From assembly GCF_020386635.1 (NCBI RefSeq), contig NZ_CP081942.1, forward strand, positions 2,976,001 through 3,040,000: 64,000 bases of DNA, read 5' to 3'. Every line of letters starts with the position of its first letter. Position 1 is the first letter of the stretch. Source of the stretch: Pseudomonas sp. MM211 (lineage in GTDB: Bacteria > Pseudomonadota > Gammaproteobacteria > Pseudomonadales > Pseudomonadaceae). A model generated the notes under the pieces. That model ran no database searches. It had not been told where the DNA came from and was given only the letters and a program-made list of their open reading frames with translations. The translations under genes were made by a program, and so were the position numbers. This document shows positions 1 through 8,510 of the stretch, piece by piece.

Positions 1-81
1 TGACCCGACAACTTCATATCGGTGGTTACGAGCCCATTCTGCCAGCGTGCCTCGGTCTTGCGACGCGTTCATGAATCGCGG

Positions 82-1599
82 ATGGTGCCCATGCGCGTAT
101 TGATCTGTAGTGACGAAGCGAGCCTGTTGCTACCGTTGCTTGCACCCTTGGAGTTTACCTTCGAGCTATGCGACAGCTTTGCGATGTTGCTCGATGCCCT
201 GGCAGGCAATGCCGATGCCGTTTTGATCGCCGAGGAGGTGCTGGCGGGCCAAGATGAGCGTGCATACGGCAGGCTTTTCCAATCCTCGCTTCCGCTTATT
301 CTGCTCGGCGCTGCCACAGTCCAGGAGCCGTGCGCAGCATTAGGTGGCAGCGGTGCCGTCGTGCTGGAGCGCCCATTCACGTCGCGCTCACTGTGCAGTT
401 GCCTGACGGCGCTCGTTAACCGTTCGCCAGGCGCCGTTCTGGAAGGGCATCGCAGCGAGGGCGAATTGGCGTTGCTGCAAAGCCAGAGGATGGATGCCGT
501 TGGGTCGTTGACCAGCGGTATCGCACATGATTTCAACAACGTGCTTACCGGCATCATCGGCGCGCTGGATATCATGAAGCGTCGTGTTGCCAATGGCCGG
601 TTGGAAGGAATAGGACGTTTTATCGAGGCCGCCAGCGTTTCTGCGGATCGGGCCAGTGCGCTGACCCAGCGGCTGTTGACCTTTTCCCATCGACAGCCGT
701 TGGATGCCAGGCCCGTTGATGTGGATCCACTTCTCGAATCGCTGGAGTTGCTGATCAGGCGCACGATCAGTAAAGGTATTTCGCTGCAGGTCGATTACCG
801 GCACGGCACGGCACGGGTTCTGGTGGATGCTCGGCAGCTGGAAAGCGCAATCCTCAACCTTGCCGTTAATGCCCGCGATGCCATGCCCAATGGCGGGCAA
901 ATACGGCTGCACACAGCGCTGATCAGCCTGACACGGGAAGAAATGACGGCCTTGCCCGATCTGCTGCCGGGTGACTATCTGCTGATCGCCTTTTCGGATA
1001 CCGGTTATGGCATTAGCAGCGATGCGCTGGAGAAAGTTTTCGATCCGTTCTTTACCACCAAGTCCATCGGGCAGGGCAGTGGCCTGGGGCTGCCAATGGT
1101 GCATGGGTTTGCACGACAGAGCGGTGGTCAGGTCACCATTCACAGCGAGCCAGGCATTGGTACCACGGTGCGCTTGTACCTGCCCGTTGCCGCAGGCGAA
1201 CAGGATCCGGTTGCCAATCTCGTACCCGAGCATGCTTTAGGCCATCGGGTTCTGCTGGTTGAAAGCGATTCGGCGGTGCGGCTGCTGGTGTCCGAGGTGT
1301 TGGCACAGAGGCGCTGTGAAATCGTTAATGCTGCCGAACCCCAAGCGGCTATCGAGCTGCTCGCGTCCAGCGCGTCGTTCGACCTGCTGGTTTCGGATAT
1401 CAATCTGCCTGGTATCACGGCCTTGCAACTGGTCGGTTTAGCGCAACAGTGCAGGCCTGGCTTGCCTGTATTGCTGATCGCTGGCGATGCCGATGATGAG
1501 CCGCTTGCCTCGTTACCTGGCCTCAAGAGAATCAATAAACCCTTCTCCATGCGAGAGCTGAGCGAAACCATCGACGACATGTTGCCGTCGAGGCCTTGA
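82..1599 (+). CDS. Hybrid sensor histidine kinase with C-terminal receiver domain
   Basis: This is a predicted cytoplasmic two-component hybrid kinase. Numbered from ATG 82, residues 1-110 look like a degenerate receiver-like domain. They are followed by an H-box (GIAHDFNN, His149), an N-box (NARDAMPNGG, Asn263), a G1 box (DTGYGIS, Asp306), an F box (FDPFFTT) and G2 (GSGLGLP). A C-terminal receiver domain has phospho-acceptor Asp439 (SDINLPG) and Lys486 (NKPF). No transmembrane segment is visible, so it probably senses an intracellular signal or a partner protein. GTG at 22 and ATG at 91 are alternative starts; none has a strong ribosome site. Its proximity to exopolysaccharide genes is suggestive, but no functional link is shown. 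Confidence 0.85.
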   Translation: MVPMRVLICSDEASLLLPLLAPLEFTFELCDSFAMLLDALAGNADAVLIAEEVLAGQDERAYGRLFQSSLPLILLGAATVQEPCAALGGSGAVVLERPFTSRSLCSCLTALVNRSPGAVLEGHRSEGELALLQSQRMDAVGSLTSGIAHDFNNVLTGIIGALDIMKRRVANGRLEGIGRFIEAASVSADRASALTQRLLTFSHRQPLDARPVDVDPLLESLELLIRRTISKGISLQVDYRHGTARVLVDARQLESAILNLAVNARDAMPNGGQIRLHTALISLTREEMTALPDLLPGDYLLIAFSDTGYGISSDALEKVFDPFFTTKSIGQGSGLGLPMVHGFARQSGGQVTIHSEPGIGTTVRLYLPVAAGEQDPVANLVPEHALGHRVLLVESDSAVRLLVSEVLAQRRCEIVNAAEPQAAIELLASSASFDLLVSDINLPGITALQLVGLAQQCRPGLPVLLIAGDADDEPLASLPGLKRINKPFSMRELSETIDDMLPSRP

Positions 1600-2039
1600 C
1601 GCTTTTTCTTGGTGCTTCCGGTCTGCCAGAGCCCGGTGTCGGTGCGCTCGCGTCAGGGGAAACGGCCTTCCGGCAACTTTTTCCCTCGATAGCATCCTGC
1701 TGCGGAATCAAAGCGTTGCTCCGTAGTCCTAAACCCTGACAACGAAAAGGCGGTAGCCCATACCGCCACCTCCAGCCTCTTGAAGTGCTGGTCTGGACGT
1801 CGATCCGTTTGCAGTACCAATGCCATTTTCCCTGCGTGCTCCCGTTGAGCAGGCAGAGCGGATTTGGTGATTGCGTTAGGGAAGGGATGCTGCTGTATGC
1901 GCCAGCCATGACGGGCTTCTGGTGGCGTGCAGGCGCTTGCGGTTGGGCTGATAACTGCCTGCGTCTATCAATTCAATGTCGCCGTACCACTATGGCGATT
2001 GTGGGGGAGATATTAACCATTGAACGGTAATCACAGCCT
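1600..2039. other. 440-bp intergenic region, no convincing gene
   Basis: This lies between the sensor kinase and the nitroreductase-wzx-pyruvyltransferase module. Open frames here lack family resemblance and good ribosome sites. The notable structure is the perfect 7-bp hairpin at 1749-1767. The stretch 1768-2039 must hold the promoter of the downstream module, but I could not identify convincing -35/-10 boxes. Confidence 0.6.
1741..1767 (-). terminator. Hairpin: possible minus-strand terminator or degenerate ops-like element
   Basis: GGCGGTA (1749-1755) pairs perfectly with TACCGCC (1761-1767) across a 5-nt loop. Read on the minus strand the stem is followed by TTTTCGTT, like a rho-independent terminator, yet no minus-strand gene ends here. 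Read on the plus strand, the first nine bases (GGCGGTAGC) equal the start of the RfaH ops element, although the following GTG/TTT part is absent. It sits about 290 nt upstream of polysaccharide genes. Confidence 0.35.
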
Positions 2040-3146
2040 ATGAAAATGTTGAAGGAATCCCTCAAGAAGGTATTGCCCCGCGACAGTATCGATAACCTGA
2101 AAGGGTTGCAGAAGAAACTGTCCATGGGTTGGATTCGTGCACTGTCACGGTCGGCCACGTTGCGCCGCTTCCACTATTCGTTCTTCTCGTCGGCGTTCGA
2201 TCGTGAAGCGTATGCCGTGGTGGTCGGGCACCTGCAGCACGAGGAAAATCTGTCCGGCGCCGAGCCGGTGAACTACTTCTTGCGCCGTGCTGTGCACCGT
2301 ATCGAGAAGGGGTTGATCATGCAGCCCAGGCGCGACGTGTTTGCCCTGGATTACATCGGCGACACGGTCGACAGCTACATCGCCTCGCTTAACGGCAACG
2401 TGGATCGTGACGAAGTCAGCTGGGCCCACGATGTGCTCGCCGAATACTTCACCGTGACCGGTGAGCATCCGGTGATCAACCGAGCGCGCGAGAAATTCGC
2501 CCGCTTCGAGCGTCCGGTAAGCTCGCCAGGCAGCCTGCGTAATCCTGACACCGAGCGTGTGCCGTTCGCCGCTGACGTAAGCACGCCGAGCGTCGATTAC
2601 ACCGCCATGCGCCAGCTGTCGATGAAGCGACGCTCGGTGCGCTGGTATCAGGATCGCCCGGTACCGCGTGATGTGATCGACAAGGCCGTTGAAGTTGCCG
2701 TGCAGTCGCCGAGTGCCTGCAACCGTCAGCCGTACCGCTTCCTGATCTTCGATGATGCCGCTTCCGTGGCACAGGCTTCGCGCTTGCCAATGGGCGTTGC
2801 CGGTTTCGATCACAACTTCCCGGCCATCGTCGCCGTGGTCGGCCGCCTGCGTGCCTATCCGCACGTGCGTGATCGTCACGTGATCTACATCGATGGCGCG
2901 TTGGCAGCGATGTCCTTCATGTTCGCGCTGGAGACTCAGGGCGTGTCGTCCTGCTCGATCAACTGGCCGGACATTCCCGAGCGCGAACAGGCCGCTGCCA
3001 AGTTGCTCAAACTCGATCCGGACGAACGCATCGTCATGTTCATTTCCCTGGGCTATGCGGCGGACACCGGTCTGGTGCCGTATTCGCAGAAGCTGTCGCT
3101 GGATGAAGCCCGTAGCTACGGGCACCTGGAGACGTCCAGCCGATGA
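2040..3146 (+). CDS. Nitroreductase family protein of a polysaccharide module
   Basis: This 368-residue protein has an N-terminal extension of about 190 residues and a C-terminal nitroreductase-fold (FMN-dependent) domain. The FMN-binding motifs RRSVRWY (197-203) and SPSACNRQPYRF (223-234) are clear. Family members reduce nitro or quinone compounds or act as other FMN oxidoreductases; the substrate here is unknown. Its stop overlaps the start of a Wzx flippase gene by 4 bp (ATGA), and a polysaccharide pyruvyl transferase follows, so a role in polymer modification is inferred. ATG 2046 is an alternative start. The ribosome site is weak. Confidence 0.8.
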   Translation: MKMLKESLKKVLPRDSIDNLKGLQKKLSMGWIRALSRSATLRRFHYSFFSSAFDREAYAVVVGHLQHEENLSGAEPVNYFLRRAVHRIEKGLIMQPRRDVFALDYIGDTVDSYIASLNGNVDRDEVSWAHDVLAEYFTVTGEHPVINRAREKFARFERPVSSPGSLRNPDTERVPFAADVSTPSVDYTAMRQLSMKRRSVRWYQDRPVPRDVIDKAVEVAVQSPSACNRQPYRFLIFDDAASVAQASRLPMGVAGFDHNFPAIVAVVGRLRAYPHVRDRHVIYIDGALAAMSFMFALETQGVSSCSINWPDIPEREQAAAKLLKLDPDERIVMFISLGYAADTGLVPYSQKLSLDEARSYGHLETSSR

Positions 3147-4459
3147 GTGCCACGCGTGTCCAGGAGGGCATGAAGTACCTCCTCAACTCTGGCTGGATGC
3201 TGGCCGAGAAGTTCTTGATGCTGGCCATCGGCCTGGCGACCACCGTGGTACTGGCCCGCTACCTGGGCCCCGAGGATTTCGGTTACCTCAACTACGCACT
3301 CGCGCTGCTGGGCCTGCTCAGCATCGTGGTGCACCTGGGGCTGACCGGCTTGGTGGTCAAGGAGCTGCGCAGCAACCCGGAGAACGAAGACCAGATTCTC
3401 TCGACGGTATTCGTGATCAAGGTGGGCTGTTCGGTGATCGCCTTCGCGATCATGATGGGCACCTACCTGATCGGCAACGACCAGAATTTCCTGGTGCTGC
3501 TGTTCACCGCTCTGGCGTTGTTCTTCACGCCATTCGAGATGCTCATCGACTGGTTCCAGGCGCGGGTGCAGGCCAAGTACGCTGCCGTCGCCGGCTTCGT
3601 CGGTCAGCTCGGTGGCAACGGCCTGAAGATGATCCTGGCCATCGCCGGTGCTGGCCTGGTGTATATCGCCCTGGCCCACGTGGTGGTGGTGATGGTCACC
3701 TCGGTGATCCTGGTCTGCTATGCGGTGATGCTCAAGCGCGAGTTCCGCTTCGATTTTTCCTGGACGCTGGGCAAAACCCTGCTCAAGAAAAGCCTGCTGA
3801 TCTTCCTCGGTTCGCTGTCGGCGGTGATCTACCTGAAGGTCGATCAGATCATGCTGCAGTACATGCTCGGCGAGTACTCGGTCGGTGTGTATTCGGCGGC
3901 TTCGCGGCTGTCGGAAGCCTGGTACCTGATCCCGACCATCCTCATGGCGTCGGTCTTCCCGAAGATGATCGACCTCAGCAAGACCGATACGGCGGGCTAC
4001 AACCGCTTCATGCAGGTCGCGCTGGATGTGTTGTTCTTCATGGCGTTCGGCCTGGCGGTGGTGGTGTTCTTCCTCTCCGACTGGATCATCCTGACGCTCT
4101 ACGGCGAGCAGTACGCGGATGCCGGGCCGGTGCTGGCGATCCATATCTTCGCGGCGACCTTCGTGTTCATGCGCGCGCTGTTCAGCAAGTGGATCATTAT
4201 CGAAGAGGCCTTCATCTTTTCTCTGGTCACCCAGGGCCTGGGTGCGGTGAGCAACATCGTGCTCAATTACTTCCTCATCCAGAGTCACGGTGTCGTTGGC
4301 TCCGCCTGGGCGACGCTGATTTCCTATTCCATCGCCGGTTACGTGAGCTTGCTGCTGTCACGCAAGACACGGCCGCTGTTCATCATGATGACCAAGAGTA
4401 TTTTTCTGCACGTGTTCATTAGCGTGCCCCAGTTGATTCGTGAATTCAGGAGAACGTGA
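3143..4459 (+). CDS. Oligosaccharide flippase (Wzx family)
   Basis: This 438-residue polytopic inner-membrane protein has about 12-14 hydrophobic segments and the N-terminal pattern typical of MATE/MVF-superfamily polysaccharide flippases (an ARYLGPEDFGYLNYA-type first loop). It is predicted to flip lipid-linked repeat units across the inner membrane. It overlaps the nitroreductase gene by 4 bp. The pyruvyl transferase gene starts 2 bp after its stop, so the three are one transcriptional unit. Colanic acid clusters likewise place wzx beside a pyruvyl transferase (wzxC/wcaK). A second flippase is encoded at 15212-16582. Confidence 0.9.
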   Translation: MSATRVQEGMKYLLNSGWMLAEKFLMLAIGLATTVVLARYLGPEDFGYLNYALALLGLLSIVVHLGLTGLVVKELRSNPENEDQILSTVFVIKVGCSVIAFAIMMGTYLIGNDQNFLVLLFTALALFFTPFEMLIDWFQARVQAKYAAVAGFVGQLGGNGLKMILAIAGAGLVYIALAHVVVVMVTSVILVCYAVMLKREFRFDFSWTLGKTLLKKSLLIFLGSLSAVIYLKVDQIMLQYMLGEYSVGVYSAASRLSEAWYLIPTILMASVFPKMIDLSKTDTAGYNRFMQVALDVLFFMAFGLAVVVFFLSDWIILTLYGEQYADAGPVLAIHIFAATFVFMRALFSKWIIIEEAFIFSLVTQGLGAVSNIVLNYFLIQSHGVVGSAWATLISYSIAGYVSLLLSRKTRPLFIMMTKSIFLHVFISVPQLIREFRRT

Positions 4460-4460
4460 T

Positions 4461-5654
4461 ATGTACGTCGAGATTCGCAAAGCCGGTTTCGTCAACAAGG
4501 GGGCTGCACTGATGCTGCACGCTGCCCTGCAGCAGGTGCAGAAGAACCTTCCCACCGCCAAGGTGGTGATGGAGCCTGGCCGCGCCAAGAGCCCTTATCC
4601 GTACGTCAACCGCGCATCCCTGGGCCTGTATCAGAAAGCCTGGCTGTGGCGCGCCGGCATCCCCTTCGGCGATCTGGCGGCCTTGGTGCCGGCCGGTATT
4701 CGCGAGCAGTACGGTGTGGTGCTCGACAAGGAAGTGAACGTGGTGCTGGACGCCGCTGGTTTCGCCTACAGCGATCAGTGGGGCCCTGACCTGTCCGAGG
4801 AACTGGCGCGTTCCAGCAAGCGCTGGAAGAAGCAGGGCTCGAAAGTGATCCTGCTGCCCCAGGCGTTCGGGCCGTTCCGCGATCAGAAGAGCAAGGATGC
4901 GGTAAGGGCGTTCCTCGACAACTGCGATCTGGTTTTCGCCCGCGAGCAGGTGTCCTACGACTACCTCACCGAGGTGGTTGGCGAGCGTGACAACATCAAA
5001 ATAGCACCCGATTTCACCAACTTGATCACCGGTACGCTGCCGGCCTATTTCGATCCTGAAATTCATCAGGTCTGTGTGGTGCCCAATTGCCGCATGCTCG
5101 ACAAAACCGGTGACAGCGTCGCCAAGGGCTATGTGCCGTTTCTGCAGCGCGCTACCAAGATGCTGGTCGAGCGTGGCGCCAAGCCGTTCCTGCTGATTCA
5201 CGAAGGCGAGGGCGATGCTCGAGTAGCTGAGCAGGTATCGCAGGCCGTGGGTGGTCTGCCGATTCTGCGCGAGACCGATCCGCTGGCGATCAAGGGTATC
5301 CTCGGTGCTTGCCGCGGTACCTTGGGCAGCCGTTTCCACGGTTTGGTCAGTTCGCTATCGCAAGGTGTACCGTCGTTGGCCACGGGCTGGAGCCACAAAT
5401 ACCAGATGCTGTTCGCCGACTACGGTTTTGCCGAAGGCGTGCTGAATATCAACCTGAGCGATGAGGAGCTTTCCAGCGCCCTCGATTACCTCACTGATCC
5501 GGCCCAGATGCAGGCGCTCTCTACTCGTCTGCAAGCACACTCCGCAGAGCTGAAGACGCGCACTCAGGCGATGTGGGATGAGGTGTTCGCCCTGATCGCG
5601 CAGAGCCATGGCGTACGCAGCGAGAAGCCGCTAGCGATGGCTGCAGGGCGCTAA
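4461..5654 (+). CDS. Polysaccharide pyruvyl transferase family protein
   Basis: This predicted cytoplasmic enzyme (397 residues) transfers pyruvate from PEP to a sugar, forming a ketal that adds negative charge to the polymer. Family motifs visible are LPQAFGPF (132-139), LVFAREQVSYD (157-167), GSRFHGL (289-295) and WSHKY (310-314). ATG 4461 is chosen because AGGAGAA lies just upstream, whereas GTG 4440 has none. It is the last gene of the plus-strand module, and the transcript ends at the hairpin at 5783-5814. WcaK of colanic acid and CsaB are related in function. The acceptor sugar is not predictable from sequence. Confidence 0.88.
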   Translation: MYVEIRKAGFVNKGAALMLHAALQQVQKNLPTAKVVMEPGRAKSPYPYVNRASLGLYQKAWLWRAGIPFGDLAALVPAGIREQYGVVLDKEVNVVLDAAGFAYSDQWGPDLSEELARSSKRWKKQGSKVILLPQAFGPFRDQKSKDAVRAFLDNCDLVFAREQVSYDYLTEVVGERDNIKIAPDFTNLITGTLPAYFDPEIHQVCVVPNCRMLDKTGDSVAKGYVPFLQRATKMLVERGAKPFLLIHEGEGDARVAEQVSQAVGGLPILRETDPLAIKGILGACRGTLGSRFHGLVSSLSQGVPSLATGWSHKYQMLFADYGFAEGVLNINLSDEELSSALDYLTDPAQMQALSTRLQAHSAELKTRTQAMWDEVFALIAQSHGVRSEKPLAMAAGR

Positions 5655-5782
5655 GGCGCTTTGGTTGCGGAACCCACCAAGGAGCAGCGTTTATTGCGCC
5701 TGGTGGGTTATGCGACACGCTGAGTGAGCGGCGTCTTGTCATGGCAGCGCTCACTTACGCTACAGGTAGTGCAGCAACGAAA

Positions 5783-5814
5783 AACGCCCCGGTTGAGTGA
5801 TCAACCGGGGCGTT
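5783..5814. terminator. Bidirectional rho-independent terminator
   Basis: A perfect 14-bp stem (5783-5796 with 5801-5814) and a GTGA tetraloop lie between two convergent genes. A-rich sequence on the left gives a T-run when read on the minus strand, and CGTTCTCGTT follows on the plus strand. It probably ends both the pyruvyl transferase module and the long minus-strand exopolysaccharide operon. Confidence 0.85.
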
Positions 5815-5832
5815 CTCGTTCCAGCGCTGGCG

Positions 5833-6717
5833 TCAGGACTTGCGGTCGTAGGCGCCTTGCTCGGTAACTGCAACCTTGCGGTCTATACCGTTGCGCATGA
5901 TGTAGTAGAAAAACCGCGGAATGCCGATGATGTAGCGGCTGAACAGGCGACGCGGCTCCATCAGCAGGCGATACGCCCACTCCATGCCGAACTTGCGAAC
6001 CATCGCCGGCGCACGGCTGAAGCGTTGTGCCGCGAAGTCGAGGATCGCGCCACCGCAGATCATCAGAGCAGGGCGGCCGAGATCACGCTGCAGGCTCACT
6101 GCGACTTCTTCCTGACGAGGCATGCCCATGCCCATGACGATCAGCGGGATTTTTTCCGGTTGCAGATGCTCTCGGACGAATTCGAGGTAGCGCTCGGTCG
6201 GCTGGAAGCCATCGATCGCGTAAAACTTGCGATCGCCGAACAGCGCGCTGGCGCCCAGGTTGACCCACGGCTCGCTGGTGCCCATGGCGAACAACTGGTA
6301 GCTGTCGCTGTGTTCACTTTCGAGCAGGTGGGTGATCAGGCTGGGAATGAAATCAGTGCCGTTGAGGTTGGCGCCTGGCGCCAGGCCGTTGAGCGAGCAG
6401 GCCAGTTTTACACCGATACCGTCGCGCAACAGGTAGTTGACCTTCAGGAAGTGACGGCGTGCTTGCGTGTCATTCTGAACGATGTTGTAGCCATGCTGGT
6501 TGAGGAAGCCGAGGATGGTGGGCTTCTTCGGCGTGCTCAGTTCATCGAGCAGCGGGGTCACGTCATCTTCTTCCAACAACTTCAGTTTATGGATCAAAGG
6601 ATCGTGCAGTTTCAGTTGTGAAGTTTTCACAGGCGAGCCTCGTTGTCGGAAAGTTATGGAGTTATCCGGTATCTGTTCACTGGGCTTCGCGCTTTGCTTA
6701 TTCTTATAAATATCCAT
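5833..6717 (-). CDS. WecG/TagA/CpsF family glycosyltransferase (first of two)
   Basis: A 294-residue GT26-family transferase. Visible hallmarks are MGMGMPRQE (195-203, the nucleotide-binding loop) and GMEWAYRLLMEPRR (244-257), followed by a C-terminal aromatic-basic tail that usually holds the enzyme to the membrane. Known members add ManNAcA, ManNAc or glucuronic acid to undecaprenyl-linked acceptors. With UDP-glucuronate made by the Ugd encoded here, a GumK/GumM-like role is possible but unproven. It is the promoter-distal gene of the minus-strand operon. A repeat element of about 200 bp separates it from the preceding gene, so its expression may be partly uncoupled. Confidence 0.88.
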   Translation of the reverse strand: MDIYKNKQSAKPSEQIPDNSITFRQRGSPVKTSQLKLHDPLIHKLKLLEEDDVTPLLDELSTPKKPTILGFLNQHGYNIVQNDTQARRHFLKVNYLLRDGIGVKLACSLNGLAPGANLNGTDFIPSLITHLLESEHSDSYQLFAMGTSEPWVNLGASALFGDRKFYAIDGFQPTERYLEFVREHLQPEKIPLIVMGMGMPRQEEVAVSLQRDLGRPALMICGGAILDFAAQRFSRAPAMVRKFGMEWAYRLLMEPRRLFSRYIIGIPRFFYYIMRNGIDRKVAVTEQGAYDRKS

Positions 6718-6819
6718 TTTTTCAGCGAAATGAAGGAGCTATCCGTCGCCCTGTTAGTCGTGAACGGTGATTCCATAGGTGGCGAATCACACATGCTGCT
6801 GGGCTCGACTTGGGCCCTG

Positions 6820-7026
6820 GCAGATCGTTGAAAAACTACCTGCGTTGCTGCTGCTTCGTTAAAAACAGGCTCGTATGCGAGTCCAATGAAAATGCTCATT
6901 TACTGCTCGCTTTTGACTCGATTCGTTCGCACCGGATGCCAGCCTTCGACTGTAGCTGCGCTGCGTTACGGTTCGCCTGTGTTTTGCCTCGCATCTGCTG
7001 CATCGCCTACGTTTTCAACAGTCTGC
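6820..7026. repeat. MITE-like element A, about 207 bp, imperfect terminal inverted repeats
   Basis: The ends read GCAGAnnGTTGAAAA on both strands (left 6820-6834, right 7012-7026). The interior has no open frame of note. Blocks such as CTACCTGCGTTG, CGTTAAAAACAGGCTC and AATGCTCATTTAC are shared with the separate element at 55265-55404. It occupies most of the 361-bp gap between the GDP-mannose enzyme and the last glycosyltransferase of the eps operon. No clear target duplication is visible. The call as a non-autonomous mobile repeat is inferred from structure. Confidence 0.6.
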
Positions 7027-7078
7027 ACTATCCGATGAGCCAGCGCCGCACCTGAAAGGGTGCAGCGCTGGTAGCACA

Positions 7079-8510
7079 TCAGGCTGCAGAAACTTTGAGT
7101 TCCTTGACCCGACCGTAGTTGTCGGAGAAGCGGATGATGTCGTCTTCGCCGAGGTAGGTACCAGACTGTACCTCGATCAATTCCAGCGGGATCATGCCTG
7201 GGTTTTCCAGGGCGTGGATCTGGCCGATGGGGATGTAGGTCGACTGGTTCTCGGTAACCATATAGGTCTCGTCACCATTGGTCACCTGCGCCGTGCCGCT
7301 GACCACGATCCAGTGCTCGGCACGGTGGTGGTGCATCTGCACCGAGAGCTTGGCGCCCGGTTTCACGGTGATGCGTTTGACCTGATAGCGCGCGCCGTGA
7401 TCGATGGAGTCGTACATGCCCCATGGGCGGTACACTTCGCGGTTGTTCAGGTGCTCGCCACGTTCGTCGCGCTTGAGCTGCTCGACGATGCGCTTGACCT
7501 CTTGGGCCTTGTCCTTGTGGGCGACCATGATCGTGTCTTTGGTTTCGACGATGATCAGGTTCTCGACGCCCACGGTGGTGACCAGACGATAGTCGGCATG
7601 CACGTAGTTGTTGTGACTGTCGTGGCTGAGCACGTCGCCCTTGTGCACGTTGCCTTGCTCGTCCTTGTCGCTGACGTCCCAGAGTGCGCGACCAGGAGCC
7701 AATGTCGCTCCAGCCGGCATCCAGAGGCACCATCACGGCGTCTTCGGTCTTCTCCATCACCGCGTAGTCGATGGAGTCTTCCGGGCAGGCGGCGAAAGCT
7801 TCCTTGCCGATGCGCACGAAGTGCATGTCTTCCTCGCTCTGGGCGGCGGCACGACGGCAAGCGTCGAGGATTTCCGGCTGCCAGCGTTGCAGCTCTTCCA
7901 GATAGCGACTGGCGCGGAACATGAACATGCCGCTGTTCCAGAAGTGCTCGCCGGAAGCGAGGTAGCGCTCTGCGGTCTCGCTGTCCGGTTTCTCCACGAA
8001 GCTTTGTACGGAGAAGCCACCTTCACCTGCCGAGGCGCCTTTTTGCACGTAGCCGTAACCGGTTTCCGCATGGGTCGGCACGATGCCGAAGGTCACCAGC
8101 TTGCCAGCCTGGGCGAAGGGCAGGGCGGTTTCCACGGCGCGGTGGAAGGCACTCACATCCTTGATCAGGTGGTCTGCTGCCAGCACCAACAATACTGGGT
8201 CGTGCTCTTTCTCCAGGGCCTTGATGGCGGCCAGAGCGACCGCTGGAGCGGTGTTGCGACCAACCGGCTCAAGCAGGATGCTGGCGTTCTCGATACCCAG
8301 GGCGCGCAGCTGCTCGGCAGCGAGGAAGCGGTGTTCCTCGTTGCAGATCAGGCATGGCTGGCTGACTTGTAAGCCTTCCAGGCGGCGAATGGTCGCCTGC
8401 AGCATAGACAACGAATCGTCGGCGATGGGCAGGAACTGTTTAGGGTTGAGTTGGCGCGAAAGTGGCCACAGGCGCGAGCCGTTACCACCAGAAAGAATGA
8501 CAGGAATCAT
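7079..8510 (-). pseudogene. manC: Mannose-1-phosphate guanylyltransferase / mannose-6-phosphate isomerase, frameshifted
   Basis: The product belongs to the AlgA/WbpW/PslB type, which makes GDP-mannose. The N-terminal guanylyltransferase domain is intact ([19 protein letters not shown], residues 8-26, through GWSDIGSW). At 7686-7690 one extra base moves the frame. Removing it gives [13 protein letters not shown] and continues into a complete isomerase/cupin domain ([20 protein letters not shown]) ending at 7079. The repaired protein would be 476 residues, the normal family length. As written, the first frame (8510 down to 7272) ends in out-of-frame residues, and the C-terminal domain could restart at ATG 7720. 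Sequencing error, mutation and a split protein remain open. GDP-mannose feeds Gmd and Fcl in this operon. Confidence 0.85.

Noticed and set aside
1532..1909. Minus-strand ORF of 125 codons after the sensor kinase
   Set aside because: Low-complexity composition, no ribosome site, no family features, and it overlaps the kinase 3' end in antisense.
2145..4288. Long antisense ORFs across the nitroreductase and wzx genes
   Set aside because: His/Gln/Arg-rich translations typical of reverse frames of GC-rich genes; the sense genes have clear domains.
7079..8510. Programmed ribosomal frameshift in the GDP-mannose enzyme gene
   Set aside because: No slippery heptamer or stop codon at the shift point; family members are normally single uninterrupted frames, so error or mutation is more likely.
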